Source: Spirochaetia bacterium (GTDB lineage Bacteria; Spirochaetota; Spirochaetia; CADAEX01). From it: a stretch of DNA of 63,392 nucleotides. The stretch covers positions 1 to 63,392 of the forward strand of contig JAGCPA010000088.1 in NCBI GenBank assembly GCA_017642445.1, given 5' to 3'. Position 1 is the stretch's first letter, and every line of letters begins with the position of its first letter. The translations under genes and the position numbers were made by a program. The notes beneath the pieces are model-generated. The model was not told the DNA's origin, ran no database searches, and was given only the letters and a program-made list of their open reading frames with translations. Below, one piece after another: positions 8,560 through 16,875 of this stretch.

Positions 8560-9469
8560 ATTATCCTTAGTAGTCCCCTGTTTCAACGAGCAGGACAATA
8601 TTGAACCTTTATACAAAGCTATTCTTGAAGTTTTCAACGATATCCCCGCCACATTCGAGCTTATGTTTGTGGATGACGGCTCGTCTGACGGGACTTTTGC
8701 CAAGATAAGCCAACTTCACGAGAATGATGACAGGGTTAAATGCATCTCCTTCTCCCGCAACTTCGGGAAAGAGGCTGCCCTTTTCGCAGGTATCCGCAAT
8801 GTTACCGGAGACTGCACTGTTGTGCTCGATGCTGATCTTCAGCATCCCCCTGAGCTTATAAAAGAGATGTATTCCCGCTGGAAAGAGGGGTATCAGGTTG
8901 TTGAGGGAATAAAGCAGAGCCGTGGCAGGGAGAGCGCAATCCACGGTATCTTCACCAGGCTCTTCTACCGGATGATAAGCCATGCGGTCAAGATTGACAT
9001 GGCAAACTCCAGCGACTATAAGCTTCTGGACAAATCGGTGACCGAAGAGCTGGCAAAGCTTAAGGAGCGGAACACATTCTTCCGTGCCCTCTCTTTCTGG
9101 GTTGGCTTTAAGAAGACTTCGGTCTGCTACGAGGTTGCCGACCGTGCATCGGGCCGATCCAAATGGTCCACAAAATCGCTTATGAAGTATGCCATAAAGA
9201 ATATGGTCTGCTTCAGCTATACACCGCTCCATATAATAAGCATAGTAGGAATATTATTTGTCCTTATTGCGCTGGGAATCGGAATAGATGCTCTCTTCTC
9301 CTATTTCAGGAACAGCTCTGCCAGCGGATTCCCAACTATTGTCTTCCTGCTTCTTGTGGGGTTCGGCGGCTGTCTGATAAGCCTTGGAATAATAGGAATC
9401 TATATAGCTCAGATCTATGATGAGGTTAAGAAACGGCCTCAGTACATCATAGGGAGAAGAATTGGATAA
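8552..9469 (+). CDS. GtrB-like polyprenyl-phosphate glycosyltransferase (GT2 with two C-terminal helices)
   Basis: A 305-residue protein started at the ATG preceded by GGAGGGAGA. The catalytic domain shows VDDGSSDGTF and LDADLQHPPE, the acidic motifs of DPM/GtrB-type enzymes. The last 90 residues have two long hydrophobic segments (about 232-255 and 265-290). By family knowledge it loads a hexose onto undecaprenyl phosphate at the cytoplasmic face. The adjacent GtrA protein would then transfer the lipid-sugar to the outer face, where a GT-C enzyme such as the one at 3451 could use it. That three-step scheme is inference. Confidence 0.88.
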   Translation: MDKLSLVVPCFNEQDNIEPLYKAILEVFNDIPATFELMFVDDGSSDGTFAKISQLHENDDRVKCISFSRNFGKEAALFAGIRNVTGDCTVVLDADLQHPPELIKEMYSRWKEGYQVVEGIKQSRGRESAIHGIFTRLFYRMISHAVKIDMANSSDYKLLDKSVTEELAKLKERNTFFRALSFWVGFKKTSVCYEVADRASGRSKWSTKSLMKYAIKNMVCFSYTPLHIISIVGILFVLIALGIGIDALFSYFRNSSASGFPTIVFLLLVGFGGCLISLGIIGIYIAQIYDEVKKRPQYIIGRRIG

Positions 9470-10364
9470 AACCTTTCTCGATTTCCATGCCGACGATTTT
9501 GCTGTATCTATCTCCTCAAGCCGGGATATTGTAAGCCTGGGGGAAAAGGGAGCTGTAGACAGTATAAGTATAATTCCCAACATGAGTTCCTTTGATTCGT
9601 CTGTCTCCCTGTTTAAGACTTTTCCCCCGGAGATCAAGAGAAGCATCCACCTGAATTTCATGGAGGGAAAAAGCTGCCTGGACAGGACTCTGGTTCCTGA
9701 CCTTGTGAATGAAAACTGCTGCTTCAAGGTAAGCTGGGGCTCTCTGCTTTTGGCAGGCTTGAATCCGGCAAAGCGGAAGAGAATTAAAAAGCAGCTTTCT
9801 GCCGAGATTGCGGCCCAGGTGGAGAAGTGCATTGCAGCAAGTCTGGTGGATCCATTGACGCTCCGTCTGGACAGCCATCAGCATACCCATATGATCCCCT
9901 TGGTTCAGGATGCCCTTTTTGATGCCGTAGATTCTCTGGAGAAGAGCGGAAGAAAAGTTGTCTTTATCAGGAACACAGAGGATCCGCTCTCTCTTTATTT
10001 TCATTCCCGGAGAACCTTGAGGGGTTTCTCTTTTTCTAATATGCTTAAGTGCATTATACTAAATTGCTTTTCCTTATCTTTAAAGAGAAGACTTAGGGAA
10101 AGAGGGCTGCCTGCTGGATATCTCTGCGGAGTATTCTACAGCGGCCATATGGATGCAGATAGGCTTGAGGCAGTTCTTCCTCTTTTTGAGAAGCTTGCTG
10201 TCAAGGAGAACCGCAGGGTTGAGGTGCTGTTCCATCCCGGAAGAGTGAGCAGGGAGGAGATTACTCCTGAGTTCATCAAGCCGGGCTTTGTTCAGTTTCA
10301 TCTTTCCAAAAACCGTCATATAGAGTTTAATTCAGTCTGTAAGCTGTCAGGAGTCAGTATATGA
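9462..10364 (+). CDS. YdjC/ChbG-family carbohydrate deacetylase
   Basis: A 300-residue protein started at a TTG with AGGGAGAAG just upstream, overlapping the previous stop. The N-terminal LDFHADDF is the metal-binding Asp pair of the YdjC family. HLNF and DSHQHTHMIP match the histidine motifs that complete the divalent-metal site. The family removes acetyl groups from N-acetylated sugars or oligosaccharides. In this operon it could trim an N-acetylhexosamine in the surface polysaccharide. Length is normal. No signal peptide is visible, so the reaction is probably cytoplasmic. Confidence 0.83.
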   Translation: MDKTFLDFHADDFAVSISSSRDIVSLGEKGAVDSISIIPNMSSFDSSVSLFKTFPPEIKRSIHLNFMEGKSCLDRTLVPDLVNENCCFKVSWGSLLLAGLNPAKRKRIKKQLSAEIAAQVEKCIAASLVDPLTLRLDSHQHTHMIPLVQDALFDAVDSLEKSGRKVVFIRNTEDPLSLYFHSRRTLRGFSFSNMLKCIILNCFSLSLKRRLRERGLPAGYLCGVFYSGHMDADRLEAVLPLFEKLAVKENRRVEVLFHPGRVSREEITPEFIKPGFVQFHLSKNRHIEFNSVCKLSGVSI

Positions 10365-11371
10365 AAAAACTATTAATTCTTTTATTTCTGATTATTCCAT
10401 GCTGTGTGTTCGCGCAGTTCACCATAAAGCCGGAGTTCGAGCTTTCCACCAACGACGAGAAAGCCAAGGACGACTTCTATAACCTGCACGGCACCATGCG
10501 CTTCAAGTTCCAGCCTACCGACGACATCGAGCTGGTGTTCAAGCCGGAACTGGACAAATACGAGGTTGATATAGATGAGATTTCGGCCAAGTACACTTTC
10601 CTGGAGAAACACTCCATCAAGGGAGGAAAGTTTGAGAATATCCTTACCCTGGATGATTATCTGGGAAACTTTGACCGTCCATTTGCCCGGAAGAACCTGG
10701 TGACCAGGGAGGTCAAGGATCAGGGATATGTGAGCCATGCAATAGGTGGAAAATATGAATACAAGGACGAGAGCAAGGATGGCTTCGGCGGCTTTGTCCA
10801 CGTGGTATATGTGCCATCGCAGTTCGAGCCGCAGCTTAATATCGGCTTCTACTGGCAGGACCAGAGGGAGGAGCTTCTGGCCGGAATCTTTGCCTCCTAC
10901 TATCCTTTCATAAACCACGAGAACTGGGGATCAGAGCACTGCAAATCCCAAAAGAACAACTTTATCGGCGACCTGGTCTATTCAGACTACAGGCATAAGA
11001 TTATCTACGGAGCAGAGTTCACCCTGGGTTCAAACCTCATAAATCCGGTGGGGCATATCAACTATGACCCAGACACCGAGCACCCTGCCTTTGCAGGTGC
11101 AGACCTTCACTGCGGTATCAAGGTTGATATAACCGACTATATCCAATGGCTCCCGCTTATCCGTGGAACCATGCTTATCCCCGAGATCTCCGAGGCCAAG
11201 TGCAACGAGTTTGAGGTTCTGTGGGGCAACCAGTTCACCTATAAGGAGCATGTGAAGCTCCATCTGGATACAGGTATCGGCATAAAGACAAAATATGATG
11301 TCTATGGCGATGACGACCTTAAGACAAAGCTTGACTGGAGGTGGGCAGTTTCCCTTGTCATCAAAGGCTAA
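10361..11371 (+). CDS. Porin-like outer-membrane beta-barrel protein, paralogue A
   Basis: A 336-residue protein with a clean signal peptide (LLILLFLIIPCCVFA, then QFT). The mature part alternates polar and aromatic residues in short strands such as HSIKGGKFEN and IIYGAEFTLGS, as in outer-membrane barrels. It is clearly related to the protein at 12489: both share a segment near residue 215 (GSNLINPVGH against GTNLVDPVGY) and a similar C-terminal layout. I know no exact family; phosphate-selective-porin-like proteins are the nearest idea. The gene overlaps the deacetylase by four bases and is followed by a CotH-like lipoprotein gene, so the pair may work together at the surface. Confidence 0.6.
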   Translation: MKKLLILLFLIIPCCVFAQFTIKPEFELSTNDEKAKDDFYNLHGTMRFKFQPTDDIELVFKPELDKYEVDIDEISAKYTFLEKHSIKGGKFENILTLDDYLGNFDRPFARKNLVTREVKDQGYVSHAIGGKYEYKDESKDGFGGFVHVVYVPSQFEPQLNIGFYWQDQREELLAGIFASYYPFINHENWGSEHCKSQKNNFIGDLVYSDYRHKIIYGAEFTLGSNLINPVGHINYDPDTEHPAFAGADLHCGIKVDITDYIQWLPLIRGTMLIPEISEAKCNEFEVLWGNQFTYKEHVKLHLDTGIGIKTKYDVYGDDDLKTKLDWRWAVSLVIKG

Positions 11372-12476
11372 GCTGATTCTGGCTTTCTTTACAGTATCGC
11401 TCCTCATATCATGCGGCGAGTTCGGCGGTTTTTCCGAGTTCTCCAAGGCAGACACCGGCAGCATAACCAAGGTGGAGGCCTACTTCACCGAGGAGAACCT
11501 GGCTAAGTTCTACGACAGCGTCTCCCAGCCCGAGGAGGACTATGCCCAGTGCACCGTGACCATGAGAAAGCATACATATCCGGGCGAGATGAAGGTGCGT
11601 GGCTACACTTCCCGTGGCGAACCCAAGAAGAACTTTACCATGCGGATAAAGGTGGGGGACGAAAAAATAAAGTATGCCCTGATGCACGAGGCCGACACCT
11701 GGTTCAAGAACAGGATTGTGATGTATGCCTACAACAACTATGTCTACAAGGGGGCTTCCCTTACTGCTGCGCCCGAGACTGAGCCAGTGGCCCTTTTTGT
11801 GAATGATGAGTATATCGGCTACTATGTGAAGGTGGATATGTATGAGGAATCTCAGCTCCGCCGCTATAAGAAAGGGAATATGTCCGAGCTCTTCAAGATC
11901 CTTATAAACAACTTCGACAGCGACCCGCTGCACGAGCGTACCGAGAAAAAATTCCCCAAGGACGAGAATTTCTCAACCATGGACCTCCTTATCACCAATC
12001 TTAACCGGATGAGCGATGAGGCATGGAACGCCTGGGTCGAGAAATATATTGATGTGGATGACTTTGTCCGTTATATGGTAGTCCACGATTTCTTCGGAAT
12101 AGAAGATACAGTATCCAATAACTACTATATCTACAACTATGGGAAGCTGGTGTTCCTCCCCTGGGACCACGAGCTGGGTATGAAGCTGGAATACGACGGT
12201 TTCTTCGGCGACAACAAGCTGGTGAAGCGGATACTGAAGGTGCCTTCAGTCAGGGCCGCCTACATCCAGGCCATGAAGGATTTTGTGGCTGATGCCGATT
12301 TCCTGAACACCCTTAAGGACAAAGTGAACGGCTGGTATGATGAGTCATATCTGGCCATAAAGAATGATCCGGTATTCTACTATTCTATCGAGGATGCCCG
12401 CAAATGCCGGGATAATATAATTGATTTCATCGACAACCGCGGAACAAGCGCCGTATATCAGCGGCATTTCCAATAA
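11355..12476 (+). CDS. CotH-like lipoprotein 1
   Basis: A 373-residue protein from the TTG at 11355 (GGAGGTGGG lies about ten bases upstream), overlapping the porin-like gene by 17 nt. It has a lipoprotein signal with lipobox LISC (Cys20). The body matches the CotH fold: VRGYTSR near the N-terminal domain, LFVNDEYIGYY, and the C-terminal metal/ATP motif FLPWDHELG after YYIYN. CotH proteins in other bacteria are atypical protein kinases or structural surface proteins. Being lipid-anchored, it would act in the periplasm or at the cell surface. Two paralogues follow downstream. Kinase activity is inferred, not shown. Confidence 0.8.
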   Translation: MSSKAKLILAFFTVSLLISCGEFGGFSEFSKADTGSITKVEAYFTEENLAKFYDSVSQPEEDYAQCTVTMRKHTYPGEMKVRGYTSRGEPKKNFTMRIKVGDEKIKYALMHEADTWFKNRIVMYAYNNYVYKGASLTAAPETEPVALFVNDEYIGYYVKVDMYEESQLRRYKKGNMSELFKILINNFDSDPLHERTEKKFPKDENFSTMDLLITNLNRMSDEAWNAWVEKYIDVDDFVRYMVVHDFFGIEDTVSNNYYIYNYGKLVFLPWDHELGMKLEYDGFFGDNKLVKRILKVPSVRAAYIQAMKDFVADADFLNTLKDKVNGWYDESYLAIKNDPVFYYSIEDARKCRDNIIDFIDNRGTSAVYQRHFQ

Positions 12477-12488
12477 CAGGAGACTGTA

Positions 12489-13514
12489 ATGAAGAGACTT
12501 TTTATTATTCTTGTACTTCTTCTTCTTGCCACAAGCTCACTTTTCAGCAAGCCCAAAGACTATTTCTCCCTGGATGCTGAGGTCCAGTTCAAGCTGGACG
12601 ATTCTGACATAACTGGCGACAAGTACTATGTGGAGTATCAGCTGGAAGGGGAGCTTGAGGCAAAACTCAGGTTCAACGACCGTCTTTATGCCACTCTGGC
12701 TGTGGAGATAGATCGGAAGGATGTGGACCCGGAGGAGGCCTCTGTCTTCTATTGGATAGATGAGTACCAGAGCATCAAGGGTGGTCTTTTCGACAGCAGC
12801 CTTACCCTGAACGATTTTCTCAAGAAGAAAAGCGAGCTCTTCTTCTACGATTCCCCAGGCGTTAAGTATATCAAGAGATCAGGCTTCACCAATATCGACA
12901 CAGGAATCGAGTACTCAAACCGTCATATCTTTGGCGACAAGACTCAGCTTGATGCCGCATTATTCTTCAACTCTGCCCACAACGAGAGCCAGTTCTTCCT
13001 TACCGGTTACTACAACTTCACCGAGGGGCTTGATTTCATCGCATTCACAATCTCATATCTGCCGTATGTGGTTCACAATGTGGCTTTCGGCGGGTATTCC
13101 GATGAGTATCAGTACAACAACTTTATATTCGACCTGAAATATTACAGGAATGTGAACCGCATCGTATGGGCTGCCGAGGCCAATATAGGTACAAACCTGG
13201 TGGATCCGGTGGGATATCTCCACTTCCCTGGCGAGGATGACAGCTGGTTTGCATCGGCAGATCTGGCAGTCGGATACAACTTCAACCTCTCTAATTTTGT
13301 CTATACCCCGGCTCTGCGCGCAGGCGTATTATTCCCCGACATAAAGTACATGGACGAGAACCGCCGGCTTGAGCTTATGCTTGGAAACTGGTTCCATGGC
13401 AAGTATGTGTTTGTCCACCTTGACGGAGGCCTGCGCTTTGACACCTATAAGAGCGGCAGCCTGAAGACCAAGGTTGAGCCTATCTGGGGAATCAACTTTT
13501 GCGTAAAATCCTGA
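12489..13514 (+). CDS. Porin-like outer-membrane beta-barrel protein, paralogue B
   Basis: A 341-residue protein with a signal peptide (LFIILVLLLLATSSLFS). The mature sequence is rich in aromatic and acidic residues arranged in short alternating strands, and it ends in strand-like GINFCVKS. It aligns by eye with the protein at 10361 over the whole length, including SIKGGLFDSSLTLNDF against SIKGGKFENILTLDDY. The duplication of a porin-like gene followed each time by a CotH-like gene suggests that a two-gene unit was copied. No function can be assigned beyond a likely outer-membrane barrel. Confidence 0.6.
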   Translation: MKRLFIILVLLLLATSSLFSKPKDYFSLDAEVQFKLDDSDITGDKYYVEYQLEGELEAKLRFNDRLYATLAVEIDRKDVDPEEASVFYWIDEYQSIKGGLFDSSLTLNDFLKKKSELFFYDSPGVKYIKRSGFTNIDTGIEYSNRHIFGDKTQLDAALFFNSAHNESQFFLTGYYNFTEGLDFIAFTISYLPYVVHNVAFGGYSDEYQYNNFIFDLKYYRNVNRIVWAAEANIGTNLVDPVGYLHFPGEDDSWFASADLAVGYNFNLSNFVYTPALRAGVLFPDIKYMDENRRLELMLGNWFHGKYVFVHLDGGLRFDTYKSGSLKTKVEPIWGINFCVKS

Positions 13515-14593
13515 GGATTTTTCCTCTTTTCATTATTCTTTTTTCTCTTGCATCCTGCGGCGAATTCACTACCAAAGACGAGGATGTGGACACCGGCTCC
13601 ATAAGCAAGGTGCAGATTTATATGTCGGACGACAACCTTCTCAGGTTCAGCGGCTCTGTGACAACCGGCAGCTATACATCCTGCACCGTGGAGAAAGGGC
13701 ACTGGCGCGGAGATGGAAAGATACGGGTCAGGGGCTATTCCTCCAGGCTCAACTATAAGAAGTCATTCTCTCTTAAGATTGACGATAAGCTCTATATCCT
13801 GGAGCGGGGGGAGTCCACAGGAGGGCTCTACAACCGGATAGCCATGCGGGCTTATCAGCTGGCGGAAGTAAGCGCCTGCGACACCGAGTCAGTGGCCCTG
13901 TTTCTGAACGACGAATACTTAGGCTGCTACAACCTGATCACCTACTACAGCCCCGATACCATGGCTGGGGAGCTTTATAAGTTCAATATCTCCGCAAGGT
14001 TCGATATGGGGAAGAACCATCCTCTTGTCTCCTACTGCGAGAAGAAGTTTCCCGAGGATGATGACCTTTCCAACCTGGAGCATATCTTTGCAGCCTGCTC
14101 AACCTACTCCGACGATGAATGGTGTGCTTTTGTGAATGCCAATGTGGATGTGGATAAGACTGCGGCATACCTTGCGATCCACGATTTCCTGACAGTGACC
14201 GACACCACCAGGACCAATTTCTATATCCAGTATGATGGAAAATATCGGATAATACCCTGGGACAACGAGCTGTGCATGATAAAGGACCGGAAGAGCTATA
14301 GGCTCTGCTACGACAACCAGTTCATCAACAGGATGGGCATTGTGCCCGAGATCAAGGCAGCCTATAACCAGACTATGGAAAAGCTTTTCATCGGCGGTGG
14401 AGATACCTGCATCCTAGACACCCTGAGGGAAGAGGCGGCCGATATGTTTGACAGGCTGGCTCCTGCTATGGAGAAAGACCCACTCTTTGCCATGACCAGA
14501 CAGCAGTTTATGGCAGAGAAGGCCTATGTGCTTAATTATCTGGATAAAAACACCGGCCGGGCCGCCGAGAAGGATAAGCTGATACTGTACTGA
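13499..14593 (+). CDS. CotH-like lipoprotein 2
   Basis: A 364-residue paralogue, TTG-started 16 nt inside the porin-like gene. Lipobox LASC (Cys20). Shared landmarks with copy 1 are VRGYSSR, ALFLNDEYLGCYN and IIPWDNEL, in the same order and spacing. Copies 2 and 3 resemble each other more than copy 1, for example in RGESTGG/RGDEVAG followed by NRIAMR. A structural or kinase role at the envelope is possible, as for the family. The WDNE motif replaces WDHE of copy 1, so metal-binding residues appear kept. Confidence 0.8.
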   Translation: MRKILRIFPLFIILFSLASCGEFTTKDEDVDTGSISKVQIYMSDDNLLRFSGSVTTGSYTSCTVEKGHWRGDGKIRVRGYSSRLNYKKSFSLKIDDKLYILERGESTGGLYNRIAMRAYQLAEVSACDTESVALFLNDEYLGCYNLITYYSPDTMAGELYKFNISARFDMGKNHPLVSYCEKKFPEDDDLSNLEHIFAACSTYSDDEWCAFVNANVDVDKTAAYLAIHDFLTVTDTTRTNFYIQYDGKYRIIPWDNELCMIKDRKSYRLCYDNQFINRMGIVPEIKAAYNQTMEKLFIGGGDTCILDTLREEAADMFDRLAPAMEKDPLFAMTRQQFMAEKAYVLNYLDKNTGRAAEKDKLILY

Positions 14594-14594
14594 T

Positions 14595-15689
14595 ATGAGA
14601 GTTATTAACTGGACTTCAACATTGTATTTCCTGCTCATTCTCTTAATCGCATCCCTTATATCCTGCGGCGATTTCACGACCGAGTCTAACACCCCTTCAA
14701 TCGGAAAGGCTCAGAAGCTGGAGGTGTTCCTGTCGGATGACAATCTGATGAGGCTTTATAGCTCGGTATCAATCAACGAGTCTTTCTCCTGCTCCGTGGT
14801 CTATGAGAAATGGAGAGGCGAGGGGAAGATAAAGGTGAGGGGCTACACCTCCCGTATGCATGCAAAGAAATCGTTCCAGCTCAAGATCGATGACAGGAAA
14901 TATGTGCTTGAGCGGGGTGATGAGGTGGCTGGCGTGAGCAACCGGATCGCAATGCGCACCTATCAGCTGGCGGGACTTCCTGCCTGCGACACCGAGACCA
15001 TAGGCCTTTTCCTGAACGATGAATACCTGGGGTGCTACAACCTTATCACATACTATGACGAGGATATTCTGGGTGGCGAGCTCTACAAATCCTACTTCGA
15101 GAATTATGATGACATGTCGAAGAACCATCCTCTCCACTCCCTCAGCGAGAAGAAATTCCCGGAGGATGATGATTTCTCCAACCTGGAGACCCTGCTGGCA
15201 GCTGTCACCACTTTCTCCGATGCCAAGTGGCATGAATTTGTCCTTAAGAATGTGGATATAGAGAAGGTGGCATCGTACCTGGCGGTCCACGACTTTCTGC
15301 TGGTGAACGACACCTTCAAGACAAACCTTTACATTGCATATAATAAAAAATATTATCTTTTGCCATGGGACAACGAGTCCTGTATGGGTTATAATGAGAG
15401 AACCTATGAGATGGGGGGCGACAATCAGCTGACAAGAAGGCTGGTATCTGTGCCTGAGATAAAGGCAGCCTACAACAGGCGGATGAAGGAGCTGTTTATA
15501 GATGACGGTATCCTCTCCACCCTTAAGGCTGATACAGAGAAGATGTTTGTCGCCGCAGATACAGCGATGAAAAACGACCCTAACTTCAGGGATGGTTATA
15601 ATAAATACCTGACAGAAAAGGAAAGGTTCCTGAAATTTCTTTCCCCCGATGGAAGGGTTTCGGGACTGACTGATCCTGTCTTACCTTAG
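14595..15689 (+). CDS. CotH-like lipoprotein 3
   Basis: A 364-residue protein starting one base after the stop of copy 2. The signal is longer, with lipobox LISC at Cys24. It keeps VRGYTSR, GLFLNDEYLGCYN and LLPWDNES. It is most similar to copy 2, consistent with a recent tandem duplication. The protein is followed within nine bases by a DUF4956 gene; CotH and DUF4956 are often neighbours in other bacteria, usually together with a VTC-domain gene (established genomic association). No VTC gene is seen in this window. Confidence 0.8.
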   Translation: MRVINWTSTLYFLLILLIASLISCGDFTTESNTPSIGKAQKLEVFLSDDNLMRLYSSVSINESFSCSVVYEKWRGEGKIKVRGYTSRMHAKKSFQLKIDDRKYVLERGDEVAGVSNRIAMRTYQLAGLPACDTETIGLFLNDEYLGCYNLITYYDEDILGGELYKSYFENYDDMSKNHPLHSLSEKKFPEDDDFSNLETLLAAVTTFSDAKWHEFVLKNVDIEKVASYLAVHDFLLVNDTFKTNLYIAYNKKYYLLPWDNESCMGYNERTYEMGGDNQLTRRLVSVPEIKAAYNRRMKELFIDDGILSTLKADTEKMFVAADTAMKNDPNFRDGYNKYLTEKERFLKFLSPDGRVSGLTDPVLP

Positions 15690-15697
15690 GAGTGATT

Positions 15698-16372
15698 ATG
15701 GAAGTTGAAACTTTTCCTACAGTAGTGCTTTTAAACTGTCTTAAAGGACTGGGCCTTGCGGCTATCCACAACTTCTGGCTTGCAGAAGTTTATAAGATCA
15801 TGAACAAATCCAAGCAGAACAACCATCTTATGATGCAGTCCATGGTCTTCATCTCTGTCATCCTGGCAGGAGCTATGATGGTTATAGGCAACAACCTGGC
15901 TGTAGCCTTCGGTCTTGTGGGTGCAGTCTCCATCATCCGGTTCAGGATAAGCGTAGGAAGCTTCCTGGATATGTCCTTCATCTTCCTCTCCATCGTAATC
16001 GGTATGGCCTGTGGCCTCGGCTTCTACTTCATAGCCACCATAATCGCTGTGTTCACCGGTATTCTGATGCTTGCCATCCACTTCTCCAGCTTCGGCAAGA
16101 AGTTCTTCAAGAACAGCATTGAGCTTGAGATAACTATAGAGTTCCCTCGTACCCTGCTTGAGAAAATGCCTGACAAGGACGAGATAATGCGTTCTATAAG
16201 CGCATCGGACGATCAGGAGATGACTTTCCTGGAATACAAAAGCAAGGCTGATGCAATAGAGGTCTGCTTCAGAGCTGTCTGGAGAGATATGACCCATGTT
16301 CAGAAGCTTGAGAAGATCCTTAAGGACAAGTTCCCTGGCGAACAGATTTCAATAAAGGCTGTCAGGATTTAA
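15698..16372 (+). CDS. DUF4956 membrane protein
   Basis: A 224-residue protein started at the ATG five bases after AGGAG; a GTG two codons earlier is the alternative. It has about four membrane segments in the first 130 residues and a soluble C-terminal tail of about 95 residues. The block NNLAVAFGLVGAVSIIRFR is the hallmark of DUF4956. The function of the family is unknown; it co-occurs with VTC-type polyphosphate polymerases and CotH proteins. Here it closes the 16-kb + strand gene run. It overlaps the convergent gene at 16369 by four bases, so no terminator fits between them. Confidence 0.85.
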   Translation: MEVETFPTVVLLNCLKGLGLAAIHNFWLAEVYKIMNKSKQNNHLMMQSMVFISVILAGAMMVIGNNLAVAFGLVGAVSIIRFRISVGSFLDMSFIFLSIVIGMACGLGFYFIATIIAVFTGILMLAIHFSSFGKKFFKNSIELEITIEFPRTLLEKMPDKDEIMRSISASDDQEMTFLEYKSKADAIEVCFRAVWRDMTHVQKLEKILKDKFPGEQISIKAVRI

Positions 16373-16869
16373 TCTTTCTTCTTTACAAGGAAGATTCCCA
16401 CCACATTGGTGACAGCCGACACCACATCCACCACCATCCCCACATAGTTGACGATAGAGATATCGTAGACCAGCCACATCAGCTGCATCACAGCTATCAG
16501 AACTTTCAGCAGAATCACATTCTCAGAGTCCAGGAACCAGGTGAAAAGGCACATAGCCACCACCGGCAGCCAGCCGCAGAGTCCCTCGGTCCCGAAAACG
16601 GCGTATAATCCCGCCTGCGCCGCGATGAAAATCAGCTTCCACTTCAGCGTATAATTCCACTTGATGCACACCAGGTTCCGGAAAATGGAGATCACATCCA
16701 CGATGAATCCGGCTATGCCCCCTAAAATCAGCATTCCGGCACCCATGAAAGCTTCCTGCAGGATCTGGGCTATGAGGATATTGCGTTTTGTCTTTATCAG
16801 CCCCAGGAGCACGAGAATAACGGCTCCCAGGAAGAAAACTCCGTTTCCTAGCAGAATCTGTGTGGTCAT
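16369..16869 (-). CDS. YgjV-family inner membrane protein
   Basis: A 166-residue integral membrane protein with about six hydrophobic segments separated by very short loops. The motif RNLVCIKW after the third helix matches the YgjV family, whose function is unknown. It lies six bases downstream of threonine synthase on the same strand and is probably cotranscribed. It could be a small transporter or a structural membrane protein; nothing in the sequence decides this. Confidence 0.7.
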   Translation of the reverse strand: MTTQILLGNGVFFLGAVILVLLGLIKTKRNILIAQILQEAFMGAGMLILGGIAGFIVDVISIFRNLVCIKWNYTLKWKLIFIAAQAGLYAVFGTEGLCGWLPVVAMCLFTWFLDSENVILLKVLIAVMQLMWLVYDISIVNYVGMVVDVVSAVTNVVGIFLVKKKD

Positions 16870-16875
16870 CGGCCT

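Noticed and set aside
14595-15689. CotH copies as possible spore-coat genes indicating a sporulating firmicute
   Set aside because: All three are lipoproteins beside outer-membrane barrels, and the rest of the window is diderm and spirochaete-like.
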